The notes under the pieces: generated by a model
The model's input: the letters and a program-made list of their open reading frames with translations, nothing else
The model's database searches: none
What the model was told of the DNA's origin: nothing
In this document: positions 8,201-15,191 of the stretch, in pieces
Position numbering within the stretch: the stretch's first letter is position 1
Layout: the number at the start of each line of letters is the position of its first letter
NCBI GenBank assembly: GCA_016840025.1
Contig: JAEOTF010000045.1
Coordinates: forward strand, 1-20,698
DNA from: Candidatus Hodarchaeota archaeon
Lineage (GTDB): Archaea > Asgardarchaeota > Heimdallarchaeia > Hodarchaeales > YT1-039
Direction: 5' to 3'
DNA length: 20,698 nt
Translations under genes and position numbers: made by a program

Positions 8201-9816
8201 TAGGATTTCGGGGAGAAGAAGGCGAATTTAATCAAACAACTACAATAAAACAAGGTGATGCTATAACAATAGATATAGAATTTCGTAATATTCGGGATGA
8301 AAGGATTAAAGATGTATCCGGGTTGATAATTGCAGAAAATTTCGAGGTCTTCACTGAACGTGTTGTTATGGCATTAACACCAGAAGGTGGATCGTACTAC
8401 ACTAAAGTTTCTACAAGTGATCTTCTCCCTGGAACTTGGTATCTTTATCTAGATGCACAACATGATTATTATCAAAATATTAGAAGCCTCTATGAGATAG
8501 AGGAGGCAAGATTAATTGGGAAGTTAGTGATTACAGCAACTCCCTCTGTGGAGATAGAGTTTATTACCGAGGAAGATTACTCTTCTATCCAATTTGCGAG
8601 TTTTGCTGAGATAGGGAATAATTACTCATCAAAGGTGTTAAAGACCAATTGGGATGTAGATGATAGTCTAGAGATTACTATTTTACCTAAGGATCTTGGA
8701 AAGAAACTCTTAGACGGGCTTAATGTCAGTGCTTCACTGAAAAAATTGACTTTCGACGTAGAAAGGCGAATATATACTCAAGAGTTGACATTTGAGACAC
8801 CTTATGGCAATGAGACAGTAACCGATTATATCTTTGATGGATATTCATTCTTACTAAACACTACAGGATTTTGGGGTGGGGACGACTACCAACTAAAGAT
8901 AGTATTACAAGGAGAGTATATCTCAACTCGGCAGATAATCGTTAAAATGACGATACTTCCTCAGCAGTTAGACATAGATTTCTCCAACCCTATAGTGATT
9001 GCGATACTTACGATTGGATCTTTTCTAGTTGCTTTCATATTAGTTGGGCTGTTAAGAATGGTGTATACTTCCTTAAGCACCGATTTTAATGCTACTGACT
9101 CATTCTTATGGAGAGGAAGTCTGGTATTCGGAGCGATATTCGTAATATTAGCTGCAACTTCAATAATGTGCGTAGATCTGGAATTATATGAGTATGCATT
9201 CTTACTGTCAATATTGGTCATTTTTTTCCTCATCTTTTTCTTTCTGTTATTCTTCTTTAGGACCCATTTTCTGAATTTGGCTAATCTCGGATTCTCTTTA
9301 AAGAGAATACTGGCTAATTTAGGCTTTATAATAATCATCTTCGCTTCCTTAACGCTACTTTTATGGATTGGCGAGAATATTGCTTGGTTTGATTATGAAG
9401 TCGCCAAGGACACGAATCACATACCATACACCGACATATATATTCCTTCGCTGTACTGGGAAGTTGGTATCTCGGGTTTTCTCTCAGGTTTCTGTTATAT
9501 TGTAATAATGCAATATATCGACACACGAGGTGACATTAAAAGCATTAAGGAGCTGTTTCATAAGGCAGAAGAAGGACATTTCCCCAAGGATCCTGATGTC
9601 GTTAAAAGTGAATTAATAACTCAAGCACAAGAGTCTTTCATTGGTCTAATTCGCGGTTTTGTTCTGTGGTATGTATTAGTCATTCTAACACTCACAGGAT
9701 CGTTGAAAATCTGGGATGTTTTACAAAATATTGCTATTGCTGTTGCAGCACCATTTGTCATAGCTGCTGCGATTCTTTTTAGGGATAAAATCCATAGACT
9801 CAATCCATTCAGGTGA
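5230..9816 (+). CDS. Giant exported protein: two FG-GAP-like beta-propellers, beta-sandwich region and seven-helix membrane domain
   Basis: The 1528-residue protein begins with a signal peptide or anchor (basic MVNKK, then a hydrophobic segment to about residue 30). Repeats with acidic Ca2+-loop signatures follow, such as 'DIDGDNIEE' (115), 'DFDGDASTE' (161), 'NVDGDAAEE' (208), 'DLDNNTIDD' (316) and 'DFDNDTVVE' (424), which are typical of FG-GAP/VCBS propeller blades. An Ig-like segment (about 496-600) separates these from a second propeller with 'DLDADNLDD' (669), 'DFDRDGFPE' (805), 'NYDEDDIPD' (855) and 'NFDTDNETE' (910). A further beta-rich region runs to about 1245. From 1253 to the end there are about seven membrane helices. 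NxS/T sequons are common in the outer part. Binding or adhesion at the cell surface, with the membrane domain possibly signalling or transporting, is inference. An alternative in-frame start lies at 5203. The next gene encodes another exported protein. Confidence 0.85.
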   Translation: MVNKKLFLLKKHVLIVFLLIYTLFQCFCTSQPISRSSQLALNSATMTNLFEEDKLDINNELNTNRGGRQGAESEEVEFAQNMRLFTTNKTHPNLERRWINELTHSKLNLWAISDIDGDNIEEYALASKNRASVFVISGNNASYFRNINLGTSKARSINFIDFDGDASTELVVGTENNVLYFDLLNGSNGGIGNLFPDGRNVYEVMGINVDGDAAEEVAVAFWNQTTGRAELNFYNIAQNSSFLYKATHGYDSVIDRIDRKEIWIGIGNFTGDQYQDIVMGHYLNNTVYFFDGQDGTLHQSVNLTAAAEVGSLAVGDLDNNTIDDVVIGGYGSIYLINGTNGKIFVNKTITSSFDNLTNFYFTDIKIKQFNGNNEPKILAAGGIRLTPQISFPTGVATLLNPSGEVLYQFDEPGIEIISIDSGDFDNDTVVELITAAIDGSVIVHDLEFNGTVFHKNYFIFPAFRVIAANINTDKTTGFTLIAGEDIILRGADLYEPEVDKVTVTPYLPTAVDNIQFEVNASDPSGVAEIIVKILSLDAFGNEEFSEVFLSESQKKGIWKGVLFGSPSPEATEILFVVELVDILGNIGIIPSSQDSIEYYKIPLQTNTVWSSHERYDVLTALRTNGVANLLAVYQDDSTTLKILDANNGTEISSQSINAVGNSIAMYGRDLDADNLDDVILVCEDSIFIITSTGTDTISNISVSLDESDFKGAIGSFAGVESPCIAISSQEQLLFYDLVDGTTVLDSIQDAVTEKINDFHILTWEEGVEDLAIAGDEGTIYLIDGNSGELYVDTNVNSSLTAIIAADFDRDGFPEIVALNETGTLFFVDTETLEMKNITIPDLENEGSNVEILTGNYDEDDIPDIAFSVRSTVLLVNGSGIDNIIEEENPLQYSRRNDEATAEILSIFNGNFDTDNETELAIATDDGYILLIDGTGQTMSRFKAAEWIPREIQPLALVDLEDLGFQSLAVIGRDSLNMVIDNTALYQMYLQVGFRGEEGEFNQTTTIKQGDAITIDIEFRNIRDERIKDVSGLIIAENFEVFTERVVMALTPEGGSYYTKVSTSDLLPGTWYLYLDAQHDYYQNIRSLYEIEEARLIGKLVITATPSVEIEFITEEDYSSIQFASFAEIGNNYSSKVLKTNWDVDDSLEITILPKDLGKKLLDGLNVSASLKKLTFDVERRIYTQELTFETPYGNETVTDYIFDGYSFLLNTTGFWGGDDYQLKIVLQGEYISTRQIIVKMTILPQQLDIDFSNPIVIAILTIGSFLVAFILVGLLRMVYTSLSTDFNATDSFLWRGSLVFGAIFVILAATSIMCVDLELYEYAFLLSILVIFFLIFFFLLFFFRTHFLNLANLGFSLKRILANLGFIIIIFASLTLLLWIGENIAWFDYEVAKDTNHIPYTDIYIPSLYWEVGISGFLSGFCYIVIMQYIDTRGDIKSIKELFHKAEEGHFPKDPDVVKSELITQAQESFIGLIRGFVLWYVLVILTLTGSLKIWDVLQNIAIAVAAPFVIAAAILFRDKIHRLNPFR

Positions 9817-9823
9817 CTTATCC

Positions 9824-9860
9824 CATTTTCTCCTTTTTTCTTACCTTCCCGGTATTTTTT
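9824..9860 (+). terminator. T-rich terminator region after the propeller/7TM gene
   Basis: Several T runs (TTTT at 9825-9828, T6 at 9834-9839 and T6 at 9855-9860) follow within 45 nt of the stop codon. This fits archaeal oligo-T termination without a stem. Confidence 0.45.
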
Positions 9861-9889
9861 CGTCCAGAAAATAAGAGTGATAGAAAGAA

Positions 9890-9954
9890 TTAACTCTTAG
9901 ATGAGTTCACAGCCTTAGTTCATTCAGCAATCTTCAAGAACTATCAAGAGTTAA
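9890..9954. repeat. Inverted repeat TTAACTCTT / AAGAGTTAA upstream of the protease gene
   Basis: TTAACTCTT (9890-9898) and AAGAGTTAA (9946-9954) are perfect 9-bp inverted copies 47 nt apart. A further GAGTT lies between them (9903-9907). The right copy ends 12 nt before the ATG at 9967. It could be a regulator-binding site or a leader stem, and chance is possible in such AT-rich DNA. Confidence 0.3.
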
Positions 9955-9966
9955 CTTGTTCCAATC

Positions 9967-12900
9967 ATGAAAAAATCAAATTGGCTTTTACTATTCTTTC
10001 TTTTCCTTCAGCTAGTATCTATTATTAGTAAACAAGGATTAAGCGAAGTTAATAATAGGTCTATAGAAGGTCAAAATATCTCAGAAAAGGAATTAAAAAC
10101 AAAAAAACCAATGAAAGGGATTAAACAGACAAAAAGTTGGACTTTCATGGTTTACATGGCAGGAGATAATGATCTTGAGGAAGTAGCGATTACCGATCTC
10201 AATGAGTTGGAGTATGGATTAAATCAAAGCGGATTAGCAGAAGAGATGAATATAATCGTTGTTTTTGATCGTCATCCTAACTACGATTCATCAAATGGTA
10301 ATTGGATAGGAACTCGATATTATGAAGTTATACCTGATGACGCTCTAGATGGAAATATAGACTCTACACTAGTTGGACCTTCTCTTGGAGAGCAAAACAT
10401 GGGTAATCCTAATACCCTCACTAATTTTGTTAACTGGACTTTGACAAACTATCCAGCAGAACACTATGCCTTAGTTTTTTGGGATCATGGGAGTGGAATA
10501 GATGGTCTATGTTACGATCAGACCGATAATGATAAGCTTACATATGCTGAAATCCATAGCGCACTTGTAACTGTTAATAACACCCTTAATGAGCGCTTGT
10601 ACTTCGATTTTATGGGTGCAGATATCTGCTTCGGTCAATTATTTGAAGTTGCATGGCAAATGCGCAATTTTACGAGATATTATGTTGCTTCCGAGGCAGA
10701 AGAAGAATGGGAAGGATGGTCATATGATTTAAGCTTTGCTAGCTTTGAGGGTACTTCACCTACACCTGAAGAATTCATTATTGCTATTGTCGATGGAGTT
10801 GAAGCATTTTATGAGGGAGAACAGCAGAATTATAGTACCCTCTCTGTAGTAAATTGTTCAGCGCTACCTACTCTGTTTGAAGCGCTGAGAAGTTTAGATG
10901 ACTCGCTTATTGAGATGATGGATGTCTATAGAGATAAAATCAGTAATGCATTAACAGAAACGCTAATATTCAGTGCATTGTATGATGTTATTGATTTCTA
11001 TGATTTTATTAGACATCTTAAGATTGAAATTGCTCATCCAACCCTACAAAATCAGCTGGATACTATCAGCGCCACAGCGGACGATGTTATTGTATATGAA
11101 TATCAAGGAAGCTATTATTCTAGCTCTGCTAGTGGAATCGCTATTACTTTCCCTGATCAAGGAGACAATCATAATCTTCTTGATTTTGGTCTAGATACTC
11201 ATTGGAATCTTATGATAGAAGCATTCTATGACTCAGAAACATTGCCATTAATTTCTGTTTCAGAACCAATAATTTTTTACAATGAGAAGATGCAGGAACT
11301 TAACATAACCGTAACTGCCACACTATCAACAAATGAAACACTAAATGAGACGAATACCCAAGAAGCTCTCTATAGTGTCATGGAAGTTGATGGAGGAATG
11401 CTCGATTTTGGGAGCTTAATATGGAGAAATAATTCTTGGGTCGCCCTAAATGTTGATGTATCAAGTTATATGACAATAGAAACACAAGCTTATAGTACTT
11501 GCTTCTTCAATGCAACAAGTAACCAAGGAATGGGGCAGAGTGGTCCTTCCACAATTTTTAAGAGAACAATCATTCCAGAATTTATTGATCCTCCAATAAA
11601 AGATATTGACGGAATCTTTAATTTAAGCTGGTCGGAATTAATCGTTGATAATGGATCTATTGATCACTATACCGTTCAATGGAGTACGAACGAAGATTTT
11701 ACCGATATTCAGAGCGTTGATGTCAATGCAACAATCCATGTATTTAATATCACACCTACCAATGAGCTGTATTATTTCCGTGTTCAATGGGTAACAACAG
11801 AAAACCGTACATATGGAGAATGGAGCAAAATCATTACAATCTTCATAGGTGGGCCTATAGGCCCTACTACACCTATAGTCAGTTGTTTCAACTTAGTTGG
11901 ACATACAACATTTACTGTATCATGGACAGAAGCAATAGATTATGATGGAAATGTTGTGAGCTACGTACTTCAACATGCTCAAGATTCTGAATTCACAGTT
12001 AACTCGGTGGAGATTATTGTAAATTCAACCAGCCAAACTTTTGGGATATTAGAAGATGGTGTATACTATTTCAGGGTGAGGGCAGTAGATAATGAGGGAT
12101 TCACAAGTGACTGGAGCATAGTCAAAAATGTAGAAGTTATGCCGATGAAACCTTCAAAACCAATATTTACTACAGCTACTCCCTCTTATATCGACGAAAA
12201 AAGAGTATTTATGATTTATTGGACTCAAGCTATTGATTTTGATGGAATTGTTATAGGATATCACCTACAACAAGCCTTAGACATGAACTTTACTTTGAAT
12301 CTAATAAGCTACAATACAACAGTAACAAATCAAAACATTCCTGTACTTCCACTTGGCATATATTATTACCGCGTTAGAAGTGTTGACAATGAGGGCTTTT
12401 CTTCGGATTGGAGTAACTTCCACCAGATTATAGTTAACTATCCCAATGTTCCACCAAACTCCCCAGAGTTCATCAGTCTGGCTACGTTGTATCATGAAAA
12501 TAACATTTCAATTTATTGGACTTCTTCAACCGATAGCGATGGAAGCGTTATTTATTACTTATTAGAAGTGTCAGGTTCAGCTAATTTCACTTCTTCTATA
12601 GTATACAAGACCATAGCCACTTCTATTATACTGGAAGGAAAAGAGATTGGATATGGAACTAAACATATCCGAATTTCTGCAATTGATGACGCGGGGAACT
12701 ATAGTGAATGGGAAAATGGTTCTTGTCACATCAATAGATTGCCAATGCTTCCCAGTATCCTTTATGTCAATGAAAAAACAGTCACCGGACAAGACCTAAG
12801 TAATTTTATGGAAGATATTACAAACTTGGAGAGCATTAAGATAACTCTTGACCCTGATATAGACTATGATGGGAGTATTTCTACATATGAGGTTGAGATT

Positions 12901-13200
12901 GATACAAATGCTAATTTTGCTTCATCTAGAATAGTATCTATATATACTGAAATTTGTTCCATTCAGGATCTTATTACTTCCATTGAATACAAAACCACCT
13001 ATTATATCCGAATTAGAGCTATAGATAACAATGGTGGCTTCTCTAATTGGTCAGTAATCTACTACTTCACAACCCCCACGACTCCATTCTCGAATACGAA
13101 TAGGAATGGCGGCGGGGTTTCAGGTTTTGGAATCTTAGTTTTTTCACTCACAATAACCATAATCACTTATTATCTTAAGAAAGAAACTAATAATAGGTAG
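9967..13200 (+). CDS. Clostripain-family (peptidase C11) surface protease with five fibronectin type III domains and C-terminal anchor
   Basis: The 1077-residue protein opens with a signal peptide (hydrophobic residues about 6-21). The protease domain starts at 'WTFMVYMAGDNDLE' and runs to about residue 420. It contains the clan CD catalytic pair: His174 in 'FWDHGSG' and Cys221 in 'FMGADICFG', 47 residues apart, as expected for C11 enzymes. An Asp two residues before the Cys (D219) occupies the position linked in this family to basic P1 preference. After a linker domain come five FnIII repeats (about 538-1040), each with an 'xDGxxxxYxxQ/E' strand and a 'YYxRVRxxDNxGxxSxWS' end. A glycine-rich linker, a hydrophobic helix and 'KKETNNR' close the chain, giving a C-terminal membrane anchor. 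Inferred role: degradation or processing of proteins outside the cell. The gene may be co-transcribed with mobB 6 nt downstream. Confidence 0.92.
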   Translation: MKKSNWLLLFFLFLQLVSIISKQGLSEVNNRSIEGQNISEKELKTKKPMKGIKQTKSWTFMVYMAGDNDLEEVAITDLNELEYGLNQSGLAEEMNIIVVFDRHPNYDSSNGNWIGTRYYEVIPDDALDGNIDSTLVGPSLGEQNMGNPNTLTNFVNWTLTNYPAEHYALVFWDHGSGIDGLCYDQTDNDKLTYAEIHSALVTVNNTLNERLYFDFMGADICFGQLFEVAWQMRNFTRYYVASEAEEEWEGWSYDLSFASFEGTSPTPEEFIIAIVDGVEAFYEGEQQNYSTLSVVNCSALPTLFEALRSLDDSLIEMMDVYRDKISNALTETLIFSALYDVIDFYDFIRHLKIEIAHPTLQNQLDTISATADDVIVYEYQGSYYSSSASGIAITFPDQGDNHNLLDFGLDTHWNLMIEAFYDSETLPLISVSEPIIFYNEKMQELNITVTATLSTNETLNETNTQEALYSVMEVDGGMLDFGSLIWRNNSWVALNVDVSSYMTIETQAYSTCFFNATSNQGMGQSGPSTIFKRTIIPEFIDPPIKDIDGIFNLSWSELIVDNGSIDHYTVQWSTNEDFTDIQSVDVNATIHVFNITPTNELYYFRVQWVTTENRTYGEWSKIITIFIGGPIGPTTPIVSCFNLVGHTTFTVSWTEAIDYDGNVVSYVLQHAQDSEFTVNSVEIIVNSTSQTFGILEDGVYYFRVRAVDNEGFTSDWSIVKNVEVMPMKPSKPIFTTATPSYIDEKRVFMIYWTQAIDFDGIVIGYHLQQALDMNFTLNLISYNTTVTNQNIPVLPLGIYYYRVRSVDNEGFSSDWSNFHQIIVNYPNVPPNSPEFISLATLYHENNISIYWTSSTDSDGSVIYYLLEVSGSANFTSSIVYKTIATSIILEGKEIGYGTKHIRISAIDDAGNYSEWENGSCHINRLPMLPSILYVNEKTVTGQDLSNFMEDITNLESIKITLDPDIDYDGSISTYEVEIDTNANFASSRIVSIYTEICSIQDLITSIEYKTTYYIRIRAIDNNGGFSNWSVIYYFTTPTTPFSNTNRNGGGVSGFGILVFSLTITIITYYLKKETNNR

Positions 13201-13206
13201 AGCTAC

Positions 13207-13845
13207 ATGAGAGCCGTTTCTGTTATTGGTTATTCGGAAAGTGGAAAAACCTATCTGGTGGAACGAGTCATTCAGCATTTAAGTACGCAAGGATACAACA
13301 TCGCATCAGCTAAGAAGATTCATGTCGAAAATTTTTCTATTGATACACCAGGCAAAGATTCATGGCGACACTGGCAGTCAGGAGCTCAAACTGTAGCAAT
13401 AGTCGCGCCTGAAGAAACAACAGTGATCTTTCATGGAGTAAACCTTGATCTTTGGAAATTTTCTCGGTTTTTTTCATCGGATTTCCTTATTTTGGAAGGA
13501 TTTAGAAAAAATGCAGTACCTAAGATTCTATGTGTGAAAACGGAAGAGGAATTAAATGAAGAACTCTTAAAAAATAACTTAGTTATCGGTATTTCAGGTA
13601 AAGCAGCTGGAAATCTTCCGAAACATCCCATTTTACCTGTACTAGATGTTAATAACGACTTTAAGAAAATTATTAATCTTGTTATCGAAAAAGCAGGCCC
13701 AATTTTACCTGATCTTCCAGATTGTCGAGAATGTAGCAAGACATGCCAAAAACTAGCTCATGATATTCTTTTAAAAAAAAATTCAATAGATTCTTGCGTG
13801 GTTTTACAAAGAGAGAAAGCTATTAGAGAACTGAAAAACATTTAA
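13207..13845 (+). CDS. mobB: MobB-like molybdopterin-guanine dinucleotide biosynthesis protein with C-terminal Cys cluster
   Basis: The 212-residue protein starts with the MobB P-loop 'VIGYSESGKT' (G8 to T15) and continues with family landmarks: 'AKKIHVENFSIDTPGKDSWRHWQSGA', a Walker-B-like 'DFLILEGFRK', and the 'IGISGK' strand. MobB binds GTP and assists MobA in attaching GMP to molybdopterin to make the cofactor of many Mo/W enzymes. The last 40 residues are not part of minimal MobB. They hold C173, C176, C180 and C197 (Cx2Cx3Cx16C) with 'LAHDIL' between the third and fourth Cys, resembling the 4Fe-4S 'Fes' motif of RnfB-type proteins. Its presence suggests a redox- or iron-sulphur-dependent form. 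An AGGTAG SD overlaps the stop codon of the preceding protease gene, which suggests translational coupling, although the two functions seem unrelated. Confidence 0.88.
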   Translation: MRAVSVIGYSESGKTYLVERVIQHLSTQGYNIASAKKIHVENFSIDTPGKDSWRHWQSGAQTVAIVAPEETTVIFHGVNLDLWKFSRFFSSDFLILEGFRKNAVPKILCVKTEEELNEELLKNNLVIGISGKAAGNLPKHPILPVLDVNNDFKKIINLVIEKAGPILPDLPDCRECSKTCQKLAHDILLKKNSIDSCVVLQREKAIRELKNI

Positions 13846-13870
13846 TCACAATTTTTCTTAATATCATTCT

Positions 13871-14524
13871 ATGTATCCATCATTGGATCCACTTCAATCT
13901 AAAAAGATAAAGGCATTATTATTCGATTTTGATGGAACCCTCCTCGATTCCTTCTCTACACATTTCAAAGTTTATGAAATCATGTTCAACCATTTTGGCA
14001 TTTCAATTACCAAAGAACAATACATCAATTCTTACTCACCTAATTGGTATGAAGTTTATCAGAGGATGGGGTTACCAAAAGAAGCATGGGATAAGGCTGA
14101 CGTGATTTGGTTAAGAGAAGTCAGAAAATGTAATCCACCTCTTTTTACAGCTGTTAAAGAAACACTTACTCTACTCTATGATAATTATGTGCTAGGGGTG
14201 GTAACCGCGGGTTCAAAATGTAGAATTTTAACAGATCTTACAAGAAACAGTATTAAGTCTTTGTTCCGTGTGATAGTTACAGGAGATGATGTTAAAGCTC
14301 AAAAACCTGCACCAGATGGGTTAGAATTAGCTTTAAAACAATTAAAAGTAGATTCAAATGAAGTAATCTATATAGGAGATTCTTATGCAGATTATGAAGT
14401 GGCAAAAGCGGCTAAAGTCGTTTTCATATGGGTAAAAAGTCCTTTTACTCCGTTAAATGCCGAACTCTCTTATATTCAGATAAATAACATGATAGACCTA
14501 CCCAAATTACTAAAGAAAATCTAA
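13871..14524 (+). CDS. HAD-superfamily phosphatase, phosphoglycolate phosphatase-like
   Basis: The 217-residue protein has all four HAD motifs: motif I 'FDFDGTLLDS' (D19 nucleophile, D21), motif II Thr in 'GVVTAGSK', motif III Lys in 'AQKPAPDGLELAL', and motif IV 'YIGDSYADYEVAKAA'. The 'KPAPDGLELAL' segment and motif IV match the Gph/PpaX group (phosphoglycolate or pyrophosphate phosphatases) better than the other HAD gene in this window does. The helical cap (about residues 30-95) is of the C1 type. Substrate unknown. It follows mobB by 25 nt on the same strand and has no clear SD, so it may be read from the mobB transcript. The two HAD proteins here are only distantly similar and do not look like a recent duplication. 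Confidence 0.9.
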   Translation: MYPSLDPLQSKKIKALLFDFDGTLLDSFSTHFKVYEIMFNHFGISITKEQYINSYSPNWYEVYQRMGLPKEAWDKADVIWLREVRKCNPPLFTAVKETLTLLYDNYVLGVVTAGSKCRILTDLTRNSIKSLFRVIVTGDDVKAQKPAPDGLELALKQLKVDSNEVIYIGDSYADYEVAKAAKVVFIWVKSPFTPLNAELSYIQINNMIDLPKLLKKI

Positions 14525-14553
14525 TAATACCTAAAGCTTTGAATTAGGGGATG

Positions 14554-14580
14554 AATTGGAACTTAAGGAGAAGTTCAATT
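14554..14580. repeat. Hairpin between convergent genes with AAGGAG loop
   Basis: AATT-G-GAACTT (14554-14564) pairs with AAGTTC-AATT (14571-14580), giving a 10-bp stem with one bulged G, closed by the six-base loop AAGGAG. It lies between the stop codons of the second HAD gene and the small helical gene. No T run follows on either strand, so it is not a standard intrinsic terminator. It could protect 3' ends. Confidence 0.4.
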
Positions 14581-14600
14581 GGATTAAACAAATAGAATCT

Positions 14601-15152
14601 TTAATTGGAAGTTGATTCCTCATATTCGAGGATTTGTTCAAGGATTCGCTTAAGAGCCCTCTCTGCTGTTTGCTGTGGTAATATAGACTTTGATAGAAAA
14701 TATTTGAAAACCTTCAGTTCTGCTGTTCTAATAATATCTCCACTTTTCCTTGATTTTAAATCTTTAAAATAAGAAGCAATCTCGGAAATAGTTGAAGTAT
14801 CGGCCAAATCAAGTATAATTTCAAGAGATAAACTTTTTCTGGTATCTTTAAGATTCTGATTCGGTTTTAATTTTTTAGTAAATTGTTTCTTTATTGTATT
14901 TACAACTTTATAGAAAATTGGAGCACTTAACTCCTCAACCCAGATAGCTGTAGCATTAAGTTTCTCATTTCTTTGTTCATTCTGCTTTTGAATAATGAGT
15001 AATGTGTTACCATAGAAGGATACAACCTCTTCAGCCGAAAAGGGTCTTACTTGCGCATATAACGCTTGTAAATAGCGTTTAGCAGCTACAATATTGACAA
15101 CTTCCCCAAAATCAGGAGCAGATTGCTTCCAATTCTCTTCTGAATTACTCAT
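14601..15152 (-). CDS. Small helical protein of unknown function, last gene of the GTPase operon
   Basis: The 183-residue soluble protein is predicted to be almost wholly alpha-helical, with a basic central part (KKQFTKKLKPNQNLKDTRKS, about 87-106) and an acidic end (EQILEYEES). It has no signal peptide, membrane helix, cysteine cluster or catalytic motif that I can see, and I recognise no family. It begins 39 nt after the GTPase stop codon and has its own SD (GGAG, 8 nt before the ATG), so it is very likely the fourth member of the operon. A role as GTPase partner or regulator is inference from position only. Confidence 0.78.
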   Translation of the reverse strand: MSNSEENWKQSAPDFGEVVNIVAAKRYLQALYAQVRPFSAEEVVSFYGNTLLIIQKQNEQRNEKLNATAIWVEELSAPIFYKVVNTIKKQFTKKLKPNQNLKDTRKSLSLEIILDLADTSTISEIASYFKDLKSRKSGDIIRTAELKVFKYFLSKSILPQQTAERALKRILEQILEYEESTSN

Positions 15153-15191
15153 CTGATCTACTCCAATCTAATTTATCTCTAGGTTTACTAA

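Noticed and set aside
8961..9338. Minus-strand frame of 125 codons inside the membrane region of the propeller protein
   Set aside because: Its composition reflects antisense of hydrophobic codons (Lys/Asn-rich), with no start signal. The + strand frame is clearly the coding one.
2764..14524. The two HAD genes (2764-3399 and 13871-14524) as a recent duplication
   Set aside because: They share only the superfamily motifs; cap regions and the segments around motif III differ throughout.
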